Below the pieces are notes generated by a model. The model did not search any database and was not told the DNA's origin. It saw only the letters and a list, made by a program, of their open reading frames with translations. The position numbers and the translations under genes were made by a program. From assembly GCA_016758965.1 (NCBI GenBank), contig JAEPRB010000336.1:1-35419 (forward strand): a DNA stretch of 35,419 nucleotides, given 5' to 3'. This DNA is from Circinella minor (taxonomy: Eukaryota > Mucoromycota > Mucoromycetes > Mucorales > Lichtheimiaceae). Shown piece by piece: positions 7,818 through 19,837 of the stretch (its first letter is position 1; every line of letters starts with the position of its first letter).

Positions 7818-10800
7818 TTACCTCGAAACACTTTCAAACAATCGTTCAATATCAGTTGCACATCGTGTAAAAGCATGATTCCAAAAGTTATATCTTGGAT
7901 TTTTGATTAATTCAATAAAAGTAATCAATAAACCCCAAGGATGAGGTCGATTTACTATCAAACGTTCCAATAAAACTCGAGTAATTTGTTCTTTTACCAA
8001 TTCTTGATCACTTTCAGCAAATAAATAAAGTAATACACAACTAAAGTAATGTGTATGATTATTAGGATATCGTAATTGATTGGCAATGGCGCTTAAAAAT
8101 ATATAACGACCTATATATATATATCATATGATTATCGGTTTTTTTTTTTTTTTTGTTTAGTAAACATTTACTTATTCATTGATAAAACTTATAAAACATG
8201 TGTTTAAACTTTTTTTTTTCTTTACCTTCAGGATCAAGTTCATCTAATAAATATTGATATATTTTCATTGGAGCACCTTGATGTACAGGAATAGAACGAG
8301 TAGCACCAGTAACACCAACATAAAATACTAATGCATTCACCTTGGGAACATTATATTTTGAAGGAGTATTACTATTCATATTATAAACTTCATTTTTTTC
8401 TTGTTGTGATGGATCCAATTCCAATTGCTTGACGAGACCAGTTAATACAGAGGATTTAGGAGACAATGTGGGTGACTTGATATCATCACCCGTAGGTGAG
8501 GTTTCTAAAAATGTATCAATTTCCTGTTTAAAATTATTGCTATTCAATGGACTGACATAATCTGATAATATCCGTGGAGGTTGTTGAATCTCTGGTAATA
8601 AATCCACTTTGAGATTAGGTGTAAATGGATCAGGGAGTCGCATATTGCGCGGGAATGCACTAAGAATCAAATTACGGAGTTGTATGCAGGATGATGGTAT
8701 TACGTCACAAAAGCTAAAATGATAATCGCATAAAAATTCTGGAAAATCATGCAGCAGGACAAGTAAGATACGAAGTGTGCCTCGATATAACATACGAGTT
8801 GTGTCTCGTAACTCTACATCACGTAAAAATGGAACCAGGAATTGGAAAAGACAAATAAGCAATCGTTGAAATGCAGGCCACCCCTATTTTTTTTTTTTTT
8901 TTTTGTATAAAAAAGTCAATACGGTTTGTTCATTTAATTTGATCGAATATAATCCACTCCCTCGCCCCGTACCAAAAATAAAAATAAGAATTCTTACCTT
9001 TTGATTTTCCGTTAATAATAACTTTGGCATAAATAATCGATGTGAAATCAATTGCAACCATGCAAATGTAAATCCTGGGAAATAGGATGGTTGAAGTGTA
9101 TGAAAAGTATTACTCAAAGCAGTCAATATGGGTAGATAAATCGATTGTAATTGTTGTTCAGAAGAATGTAAATCGCTCAACAAACAAGTGAACAAGCGTA
9201 AAAAGGGTCGTTGATTGAATTGACGTCGATTTTGTTCATGGTGTTGTGCTAAAATCAATACAATCACCGAAAGTACTTTGGAGAACTGATTTACTTTGGT
9301 AGCATTAATGTTATTGTTACCATTACTACCATTGTTGTTATTATTATTTTCTGTTGGGAGTTTGATCAATCCAACCACCATTTTTGAAAATGCATCAATT
9401 AATTGATAAGCAGCACCAGGAGTTTGACCAGGAATTTGTTTATATTTGAGAACACGATCAATTGACATTTCAATACACACTCGGAAAAACAAGGATGACA
9501 TATCTTCACTCTTGAGAACGTTTTGTTGTGAAAGTTGTGTAATGAAAGCTGTTTGAGCTTTGTCTGTTGTTGATGGATGTTGATAAAGTCGAACCCATTC
9601 GGCAAATAAATATTGAAGCTGATCACGAGCACTCGCTTCTTCACTCGATATTTCCTTGTTACCTTGATGTTGTACAGTACCTCGAATATCTTCCATTAAC
9701 CCCAGTACACTTTCAGGTACTTTTCCACGTAAATTACCCAGTGCTTCCAATGAGTTAAAGAAATCTTGAGGTGTTGCAATGTGTTCGTCAAATATACATG
9801 CATGAACAAGCATAGCTGTAAAATCAATCGCAGTTGTTCGTCCGCTCCCAATTAAGAAACCAAGTTCTTGGTCTTGTTCCGCAAGATTAATCAATCCGGC
9901 CTTGATCAATGCAACAGTGACAGGTACGTTATACTTACGCTCGTCATCGACATGAGTTAACCAATAGGTTACCAAGGTACCAACGTTAGGTGATACTTCA
10001 CATAATTGTTCCAAAAGGACAACATACATTTCTCTAGTCAGTGGTGTTTCACTCTTATATAATAAGGATACCACTTTTTGTGCAAATGCTCTGGCAGCTT
10101 CAATTTTATCAAAGCTCGACAATGCCAGCATTGGAACTTGACGGATGATCATACGGATATCATGCATGGGTGGTAATGCTGAAAAACTTGACACATTGGT
10201 ATGACTAGCCAACTTTTCGAGTTCAGCGAGGTATTGTGTGAATCGTTCAAGAATTTGATGTGCTGTTGCCTGTTGTTGCTGTTGCTGTTGTTGTTGAATG
10301 GGTGTACCGACACTGTTATCATAAGTGGCATTTCCACCCATGGGGCCTGCATTATATCCATAATTGTTGAAAGCTGCTGCCTCTGGACGAGACATTTGCG
10401 GTTTACGTTCACTCTCAATGGGAGTTTGCATACCAGCTTGAGGAGCGGTTCGTGAAATACGTGCAAAATCTTCATAAACACGGAATTGAACTGGTTGAAG
10501 ACCACTAGGTTTTGCACGTAAAGGTTCTGGTAACGATGAAGGATATCGAGTCATTGAAAATATGTCCATATCGAAATAGGCTTGACCGGGCGCTTGTTCA
10601 CGATGCTTTTTGCGACTAGCATAAGCATTCATTAAAAGGTCATCAATCTCAGCAGTTACCTTTTCCATCGCAACCTTTTCGATAACTGCACAAACTAAAT
10701 CCAAGTTATCAGATACAGTGATCAATACTGCTTGTTCCGCCATTGTCTAAATGAAATAAAAATTATATTTCTTTCTCTGTTAAATCTTGCTAATAATTTT

Positions 10801-13800
10801 TCTTTTTTATGATTCTTATCTCACTTCACAACAAAAAAAAAACAAATGATCATTACATCAGCTAAACCGTTTGTCATGAAAATAGCACGAAGGTTTGTTG
10901 CCATGCTTAATCGCAATGGTTCCTTGCATGTAACCATGGCTAAACTACCAGCTAAATTTTGAGCCATCAAGTGTGCAGCATTACGCATCTTGTTTTCATC
11001 ACTTTCTACAGCAAAATCTTTTGTAACAAGTTCTCGTGTAGAAACAGCAGCAATTGCTACGGATCGTTCCACAACAGGTTCAATAATCTATATAGTTTAT
11101 ATAATATTTTAGTTTTTTTTTTCTTCTTCTTCTTCTTTTCTCACAGACGCATTACCCATCCATAAATACGTATAAAATAGCATTGGAATATCTTTACTAA
11201 CCTCGCGAATCGATTGAGTGATTGCTTGTAAAACCCAACGTTTAGACGCAGGTTGAGTCGAATAAAGAATGATTTGGGGATTAAACACGAGATAAGGTGC
11301 AATGTTTGGTAACGAAAATTGTTCTTCTAAGCCTACACCCGATTCTACTCCAGAGCCTTGTAACATTGTATTCGCATCCGATGCTTTACCACCCATACCT
11401 AATGGAGCACCCGTAGCCGTACGTCCAAATGTTTCCATCAAGGTATTCTTATTCATTTGATCCCTCCTTCGTCCACTTTTTAATATTGATGTTGCTTCAA
11501 TATCTATCAAAAAAAAAATGAAGTTAAATTAGAGATAGTCAAATAAACGTAATTTCTTCATTTGAACCCATCAAATATTGTCAACATGGATATATATATA
11601 TATATATATATATACCTTCAAGTTCAAGAGATAATCCTTTGCATAATACTTCAATTTCAAATCTGAGATTTAGCTTAAGTTCAGCAAACTGATAAAGTTC
11701 AACCAAAAGTTTGAGAATGGCCATTAACCAAGGATTAGGTGGTTTAAATACAACACTCTTGTTACATTGTTCCAATACTTTACAGACAAACGGAATAATC
11801 ACAATAAGTCGATTGCTATCAAAACCTTCCAATAATAAATCCTAAATATATACAGTTTGGATATTTTGGTTGTGAATATTTAGTATATCTGTGTATGTGT
11901 TATAGTTATTCAACTCTTTTCTTTTTCTTTTTACCTTAAACGCAATGTTTTTATGCCGAATAGGTTTATTTCTTGCTAAAGTTAATCCACCAAGCCATGA
12001 ACCAAGATTCTTCAATAAACTTCGTTCAGAGGAAGAAGTAACTGTTTTTTCTGAATTAAGAAGAATTTGAATATTTGCATATGTTTCACGTAAAACATTC
12101 TGATAAAGTAGTCTACTATTGACTGCATCCATAACAAGCAAATAAAGCTCATGATAGTTAGGTTCCAAGCTCACTCTCTTGACTACTAAATAATTACTGA
12201 ACCATTGATAAGCTGTCTTGTCCAATAAATTGATCAATTCTGCTGTTTTTTCCTCCAAGTTGTTTTTAGCAATATTGTTGATAATAAACAAAATCTTATC
12301 TTGAATACTCTCTGCCGGCGTTTCATAAGGTGTATCATCATCATCTGGTGTAGGAACTTCAGGCACATTGATGGCAGTGAAAGCTGAGTGATCTGCAGGT
12401 AAATTGGCTGGTACTACTGTTGGTGTTGATGATGTTGCCATAGTAGTAGAATCCATCATAGTACGAGTAACATTACTATTATTTAAAGGTGGGAAACTCG
12501 GTTGTTGTCCAGGTATATCTTGTGGCACACCACCAACAGTAGCGTCTTGTTGACGTTGAGCTATCTGTAAAGCTGAATTTATATAACGCACTAATTCTGG
12601 ATTTGATTGTTGTAATTGAGGAATTTGTAACAAGTGAACACAGTATTGAGGCCATTCAGAAAGTCGTGATTGGAATTGAGTAAGTGCTTGAACACCAAAG
12701 TTGAACATTTTCGAGCCTACTGGGTTTCGCAAAGCATCTAAAACACATCGCAATGCAATGCCAAGTGGGACATAGGAAACTAAATGATTTTGTACCAAGG
12801 CACCAAATAATACACTTGTAATAGATAATTCCTTGTCTGGATATTTTGGAAAGAAGTGATATTCGTCAAACAAATTATGAATCATGCACGCAAATACGTC
12901 TTGTTCTCGAGTATTCTTAGATTGACTGAACAATTTAAGTCGCTCCACCATTTGATCGATAGAAATGCTACCATTGTAAATATGTTCATAATACGAGTTG
13001 GCTTCTTCTTCAACATCAGGTTTGAATGAGATTTCTCCAGCAGATGAACCATTGTCAGATGCCGTTGCACGAAGATTCATTAATTTTGGATACGTTTTTA
13101 AACTGACAGCTTGTACCTCCTTTAATAAATCCGCATTTTGAGGACTTAACGGGCTAATAATAAATAATAATAATTGAGATCAATATTTGTAAAAAAAATA
13201 TAACTTTTTTTTTTTTTTGCTGTAAAAACAAATATACATATATATATATTTACCTATCCGAGAGCACCTTTAAAAATACGGCAATGACTTCAGGAGCAAG
13301 TGGAACTGTAGATGGTGCCATGTTGGCTTCTTGCCTTGAGACTTCGGCTGCTAATTTTTGAGTAAGGAATCTTAGACATGTATGAATAAACAGATCCTTA
13401 TGTTCTGCGATTTTCTCTTGTAACCATTTCTCCAAGTTAAGAAATTCGCGACGTGAAGCCAATGCAGCCAAGTCTATCGAAAAGAAAAAGGGTTGGATAT
13501 CGAGCATACGCGATAGTAGCTAGCCATATACTCAGTAACGTCGTTTTTCTCCCACAAAAAAAATTCATCTATAAAGAGTGTTACCTTTAATTCATGTATG
13601 ATGTCCAGTATACGCGAAAGCGTAGTTGCGTCCGTACCGTACATCTCCAACATACTTTTCACCAAGAAATCTGGATTGACAAGCCAAAGTTTGCTTAATA
13701 CTAAGGAACTACTTGCGTTTCCATTAAGATAACTTAATAACAGACGACCTAAAATGTCTTTTTGATATGCAGATTTTACAGCCTAAAATAGGATAAAAAT

Positions 13801-16203
13801 GAATGTAGTTAATATTACTAGTTAGTATATTTTGTCCTAATTTACTTATATAACCATATATATATTACCTTTGCTTGAATAAATCCAAGAAATACCAATT
13901 CAGGACATTTATTCACCATCATTTCTACAAATACTTTGACATCATCAACAACGACTGTTTCAGATAGATCAAGAACACAATCAAACAGATCCAAAGAATT
14001 GAGTTGCTCATTACAAAGCTGAGCTGCCTGTGTACGGACATGAGTTGTCGAATTTGAAAAATCGTCTGGCTCAATGACTTTTCGCTCAGAACATGATACA
14101 AGACTAAGAATATCTGTAGAAGCATTGGCCATTTGGTATAATGCACTCAGTTGTCCTTTCAAATTTCTCCATTTGCCAAAAAACTTGTTTGCAGGAAAAG
14201 GATCTGTACCCTATTTTTTTTTTATTATTAAACAAAGAAAAATAAAGTTTAGTCAATCAAAAAAAAAAAAAAAAGAAGAATGTAATAGCTTTTATGGATT
14301 ACCTTTGGACTATGTTTCCACGCTCGTACAATTATATCCAATCCTTTTGCATCATATACAAAAAAGTGAGCATAATCCAAACATTCAATCACCTTTTCCC
14401 AATTTAATGAAGGAGCCTATTATATTACCAATATATATATATATATCATCAGTGAAAAGAAGGAGAAGAAAAAAATAATATTGTTCTTCATTTCTCCTTT
14501 TCCCAAAAAAACACAAAAAAACATACAAGTTCATTCATGACAGTGACAAAGTTTTCTACGTTCCAATTGGATCCAGTAGGTGATCCATTTCCAATGCCAC
14601 TCATATTGGTATAAGTTCGTGCCATACAACCGATGGCAACAGCCACATCTTTTTCTTCAATAGTTTGATCAATATTTTTCAGTAATTCGCGTAATGAATC
14701 GGTTGTACCACAGCATTCATATCCTGCTTCCAGCATTTTTTTGCTGATCACGCTTTCTCTAGCATCAACGTCATCGTTTCTTTTCAAAATAATATATATA
14801 TATATATATGTTATTGGTTATTGAATGATAACATATCATTTTTTTGTTCCCATAGATTTGATTGATGCATCACGCGTTCTCCCGCAAAAACCACACAGCC
14901 TTCTATTTTTTTTTTTTTACTTACTCTGCCATATTATAACCAAAAGACACTTGTTGTATCTTTTCACGGATTACTGAGTCGTTATTATTATATTTTAAAA
15001 GAGCACTTGTAAAAAGTTGAATATCTTGGTTGTTGAAAAGGTCGAATCCAGTTGTTGAATTACACTTGTTTATTGCGTCTATGCACCAAGTAATTGCTTT
15101 ATCGTTAAAAAGAGGAGTATTATTATTATTATTATTATTATTTAGATGATGTAATTCGTCAACGACGTGTTTAAAGTCGTGCGCTGCTAATGTTTTAACT
15201 ATGTAAATTTAAAAATGGTTTTTTTTTAATTTTTTAGTTAGTTATAACCAAACACTACATACAAATCACTATATCATGTACAAAAAGATTCAAACATATA
15301 TATATATAAATCTTTTTCTTATCTTTTTTTTCATAAATGCGTTGAAACATTTTTATATATACATATATATATTACCTTGATCAGTGATGGGTTGTTTTAC
15401 TTTAGATAACAACAGTAACGATGACAACGCAAAACGACAAAATGCGTTTAATTCGAGTTGTATATAAAGATATTCAAGGTCAACGAGTGGAGCTGAATCC
15501 GATTTAAAAAAAGTGCAGAACGTTTCGGCAAACGTGATAAATGGTTGTTGATTGCTGTCACTACTATTATTTGTGATAATATCCTTGAGCAATTGAAGAA
15601 AATAGGGTGTATTTGTTGGTTTTCTAGAGGTATTATCTTTATAAATCTGAACGACTAGAAAACTTAATAAATGCTGACGAATACCTTCACCGTACGTGTC
15701 GATTAACTGGTTAAAAAAAAAAAAAAGAAAGAAAGAAAAAAGTGAGCTTTTTTGCTTTAAGTTTCACGCAACGCAAAAGATTATACAGGAATAAATCGTT
15801 CTTCGAAATATCTTCACATAATTCTTTCTCTCTCTCTCTCTCTCTCTTCCTTTCTTCTTACTCGTCACGTCACGAACCAAAGCTCCTGCTGCTGCTATTC
15901 TAAGCATATATCCCCCTCACAACCCTTCTTTTTTTTCATTATTCCTTAGTTTCCCTACTCCAACCTCTCTTTACACCCCCTTATATATATATATATATAT
16001 ATATATTATTTATGTTACTTTACCTCTTTGATTTCAAGTTTAGTTGTAGAATAATTAGAGTCAGTTAAATTAGATGCTAATAAAATAATTTGAGCTTTTA
16101 CAATACGTGTTAAACTACGTTGAGTTGCTGGGTTATTAGGTTGTTGTAAAACTGTAGGTGAAGAAAAAGAAGAATGAGTTGTTGTTGCTAATGGGTTGTT
16201 CAT
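7818..16203 (-). CDS. NOT1: CNOT1/NOT1, scaffold subunit of the CCR4-NOT deadenylase complex
   Basis: NOT1 is the large platform that binds the CAF1/CCR4 nucleases, CAF40/CNOT9 and the NOT module for cytoplasmic mRNA deadenylation. Exons (minus strand): 16203-16024, 15706-15376, 15198-14925, 14779-14527, 14416-14303, 14210-13869, 13782-13585, 13519-13254, 13153-11935, 11841-11616, 11503-11202, 11087-10857, 10746-8998, 8883-8226, 8110-7818. Phases agree throughout and give 2,211 aa, within the family range. Visible landmarks are N-terminal helical repeats ([10 protein letters not shown]), [14 protein letters not shown] (about 580), the MIF4G-like CAF1-binding region (about 935-1135, [14 protein letters not shown] and [15 protein letters not shown]), the CAF40-binding region (about 1235-1310, [13 protein letters not shown]), and the C-terminal NOT1 domain with [39 protein letters not shown] and [18 protein letters not shown]. 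The last exon may end at TAA 7818 or splice from 7821 to a short exon at 7707-7689. Confidence 0.97.
15707..16023 (-). other. CNOT1 intron 1, 317 nt, carrying CT and TA microsatellites
   Basis: This is the longest intron of the gene. On the plus strand it contains an about 20-nt CT run near 15830-15846, C/T-rich sequence and a (TA)n run near 15982-16005. Donor GTAAAG and acceptor TAACCAG bound it. Its position after the first 60 codons could mark regulatory sequence, but that is inference. Confidence 0.7.
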
Positions 16204-19200
16204 TATTATATAAATGTAAATGACAATGGGTGCATTCTAATACTGATGTTTTTTTTTTCCTATGAATTTTATTTTATTAACTTTCAAGAAGTTTTGTTAT
16301 ATTGAAAGAAAATTAAAAAATTGAAAAATGAAAAGAGAACCAAAAAAAAAAAAAAAAAAAAAAAATTAAAAGTTTGTTGCTGAACAAAAAGCCTATTATA
16401 TAATAGTATGGAACCCATAAACTATCCAATGTCCAATCGGTTAAGATCCTTCTATGACCCTCACCCTATTTACCTATTATATATCTTTCCCAAATGTTTT
16501 TTTTTTATCTGATAGGATTATTAGTAATAACTTTATCGACAAAACATAATCTACCCACACTCTTTTTTTCTTCTGAAAATAACAATATACAACTTCAATG
16601 GGTAGACTAGTCTATAAACTTATCTTGGATCTTTCCAATATTAGTTACTGCTATAGCAACATACGTTCTGAAAAGCTTGATTCACTATATAAACTTACGT
16701 ATTAGCAATAACTAATGGGTGCCGAACAATTTTACGACATTGACATATAATGATAATGAAAGTTGTATAATTTGTTTCGAATACACTGAAAATACATATT
16801 TTTGAATGAATGGTTTTACAATTTAAACAGAATCGTCAGACAAATAATACATATTCAACTGGGCCACAAGTGACAAAAAAAAAAGCTGATTACTACATCC
16901 CTGTATAGAACAACACAAAAACGAAAATAAACAACGATGATCTTTAATTGGCTCATAAGGTATTGACATAAAAATGCTCGTTGTTGCCAAGCAATATAAC
17001 AATAATATTTTGCTACTACTATTGCAGCAAGTATATTTGTTATTATTATTGTTAATATTTTGAATATAGACGACATCAATATATCGACTACTATATATAC
17101 AATTGCTTCTATGTCAGGTATGTATTAATACGTATTTTCTTTTATCTGACAAACCAGTTTCGTAATGAACGAATAATAACCTTATTCAGCACTATTATTA
17201 GGAGATATATAAAATAAAGACATCATGGTTTCTTTTATAAGTACATGATAAAAAAAAACATACATAAGATTAAGGTTATGTTGTAAAATATACTGAGTAT
17301 GATAAAAGATACTAATGTGTTACTATTCTTTTTTATAAATTAATTATTAATGCAGCTCACCGACGAAGACTTTTTTTTATAAAGCTATTGCCTAAAAAAA
17401 CGTAGTATATCTCCTTCATCAACAACATCAGTATGAAAAAAAAAAAAGAAACAAAAAAAGTTAACGAAAAAATTGCTATACGAAAAAATGCTATACAAAA
17501 TTGATGGTCTTGGAGACCAAAAGAGAGATGAAACACGATACACACACATTTTGACAACAATTTATAAATTACTCTGTAAAACAACTGAGAAATTAGTTTG
17601 TGTACAGTTGAAATTAGACATCTTGAACGAACCAATTTTGATAGATTTAGAAAAATTTTAAATAACAAAAAAGTGTAAAGTTATGCATCATATCTTGGAG
17701 ATAAAATACAAGAAACTGACCAAAAAGTAGACGATAAAGATAATAACATTTTAATAACTACTTTTAAACAAGAATAAAAGAAGATTTAGGGGTGACGGTG
17801 CTTAATAATAGCCTCTTCATATTATTAAAGAACCAAAGAGTAGTGATATATTATGTTGCTTGTTTAGAAAACACTACGTAATTAAATATAATCTCACTAC
17901 TTCAAACAAAGCTTTTTAAACATTAGCCACTAGTCGATATTGACTTTATATCCATTTGTATTTTTTTTTTCAAAAATAAAATAAACAATTTCTGTTTTCC
18001 TGGTGTAACTGTTCTATTGGTATAAATATAAATTAAGTCAACTAATTACAATACTATGAATTATTAGCATTAGACTGGTATTTAAATAATATCGATCATA
18101 AACTTACTATATATAAAAGTATATGGACTTGGACCTTTTTTTTTAGCATAGAAATATGAACACTGTGAATAAGAAATATTCGTTACTGATGTTTAAAAAA
18201 TAATAATAATAAAAAATAGAAAATAGGATGTTATAGAAAATCAAAGTATATAGTAGTACGTACTGTATTGGACGCTGGTTTGCATTTATTTATTACTTAT
18301 TAACAAAGGGAATTTTTAGTGATATAGGCAACAATAGAATTGCTATCTCCAAGAACATGTTTTATTGCTATTAAAGGTTTATAATATATAATGATTGTCG
18401 AAATTCTAAACATATTACGTACGTATATATATTATTTTTCTTTTTGAGATTTGGTTAACATATACCAGTAACATTAAAGATAAGTTAGCAAAATATATAA
18501 ATACTGAAAATACGCATTATTATTAGATACGTAACAATAAGACGGTCTTTTGATAAACTATCAAGTAATATAAACGTGGGAATGTAAAAATTAGAAAAAA
18601 AAAAAAAAGGTCAGAAAGCTTTGTGATTGTGTGCCAAGTTGTTAATAAATGATGATGATTCGTTCACTGTTGGCTGCAAGCTGCAACTATAAATTAGTTA
18701 GAATCTACTAAGTCCTCAATCCCTGTCGGTATTATATAATTTCATACACAATAAGTGGTAGATAGTAATATATCTTCCATTGAAATCAATAAAGTATATA
18801 CATATCGTGTAGAAAAAGTATAAGTGGGCCTTGAATAAGTTACACTGCATAGTAAAAGAAACTTTACCATGCGTTAAACAAAAAATGACGCCACTTGCTT
18901 AAAAAAAAATATAGCTTAAAATACCAAATGCCAACGTTTTTTTTGTAGGTTGTACAAAAGAAACAAATGACCTGCGTGGGGTTTATTTTTAAATTTTTAT
19001 AACTCAAATTGATAAATCTTCTTTTATCATAATAATAGAAAAAAAAAGGGGTGTTAAAGTACGTACCTAGTAAAAAAAACATTATTATAGATATCATGAT
19101 TTATTATTATTTGAAAGGATTCTAAGATTATGGGGGGAGTGAATGAAAATTAGTACAACGTTAACAATAAGCTTTAAATATATAAAAAGAACAAATAATA

Positions 19201-19248
19201 AATAAAAATAAATAATCTTGTAACTAAACTTTTGAGTTACTCGATTGA

Positions 19249-19428
19249 GTGTACAACAAAAAAGCAGAACAGCTCGTGTATTCCCAAAAGAAGGATAAGT
19301 CGGGAATAAATTTTTTGGTTGTTAAAGGTCTGGAATTACAAGACCTAAAAAAGAGTCGATCTCGGGATTTAGAAAGCAATTTACTATTATATGTTGCACC
19401 AATGACCCTTAAAGGGAATACTAACTAA
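19249..19428 (+). other. ATG-less open frame of 59 codons, possible coding remnant
   Basis: The frame is open between TGA at 19246 and TAA at 19426 and reads a peptide of ordinary composition with a charged middle (KKDKSG, LQDLKKSRSRDLESN) and a hydrophobic end (LLLYVAPM). The neighbouring frames are closed. No start codon, no splice signals in agreement and no family recognised. It may be chance or a decayed exon. Confidence 0.15.
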
Positions 19429-19539
19429 TATATTCAATCAACCTTCTTTTTTGAAATATCTTTATTACCCTTTCCCATATTCTTTTTGATATATATTATT
19501 ATATATTATTATTATTATTATTACTCCTCCTGCTTTTTC

Positions 19540-19800
19540 ATAACTCCCCCCACTCCAATTAGCGCCACTCCAAAATACTAATAATAATAATAAACCTGGT
19601 TTTTTTTATTTCTTTTCAAATAAACTCTCTTTCCGTTCTTTTCAAAACCCATTTCCCGTGAACCTGCCCTTTCCTCCTCTCCCCCCCTTTCTTTTTCTAA
19701 ATACTTCTTTATCTATTTTTTTCCCTCAACACTTAAAACGATAAGAATATTCTCTCGCCCCTCCCCCTTTCTCCTCATTTGTAATAAACCTTGCTTTTTA
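19540..19800 (+). promoter_or_regulatory. CT-rich leader of the 768-aa protein gene
   Basis: The plus strand is dominated by CTCC, CCCC and TTTCT runs over about 250 bp ending near the ATG at 19838. This resembles the leaders of the other plus-strand genes in the window and probably covers promoter and 5' UTR. Confidence 0.4.
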
Positions 19801-19837
19801 GCGCTAATATAAACTCTATATATATATATTTTTCGCC

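Larger units (their letters stand above)
16204..19837. other. Gene-poor region of about 3.6 kb
   Basis: No conserved gene was recognised on either strand. Compared with other spacers here, 16.4-19.4 kb has fewer long homopolymer runs and a more even AT-rich texture, as expected of old decayed sequence. Short ORFs (for example 17473-17661 plus, 16855-17079 minus, 18864-19097 minus) match nothing I know. An ATG-less open frame lies at 19249-19428 on the plus strand. The last 300 bases are CT-rich and form the leader of the next gene. The first 200 bases contain the CNOT1 5' flank and a long poly(A) run near 16342-16365. Confidence 0.5.

Noticed and set aside
9399..10517. Minus-frame ORFs of 81 and 122 aa and plus ORFs within CNOT1 exon 13
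   Set aside because: Alternative-frame shadows of the 583-codon conserved exon.
14074..14478. 134-aa plus-strand ORF inside CNOT1
   Set aside because: It crosses two CNOT1 exons and an intron on the opposite strand and ends in a low-complexity tail.
17357..17668. Overlapping ORFs on both strands (103 aa minus, 62 aa plus)
   Set aside because: Weak hydrophobic or mixed composition, no family motif, no splice or promoter context; not enough for a gene call.
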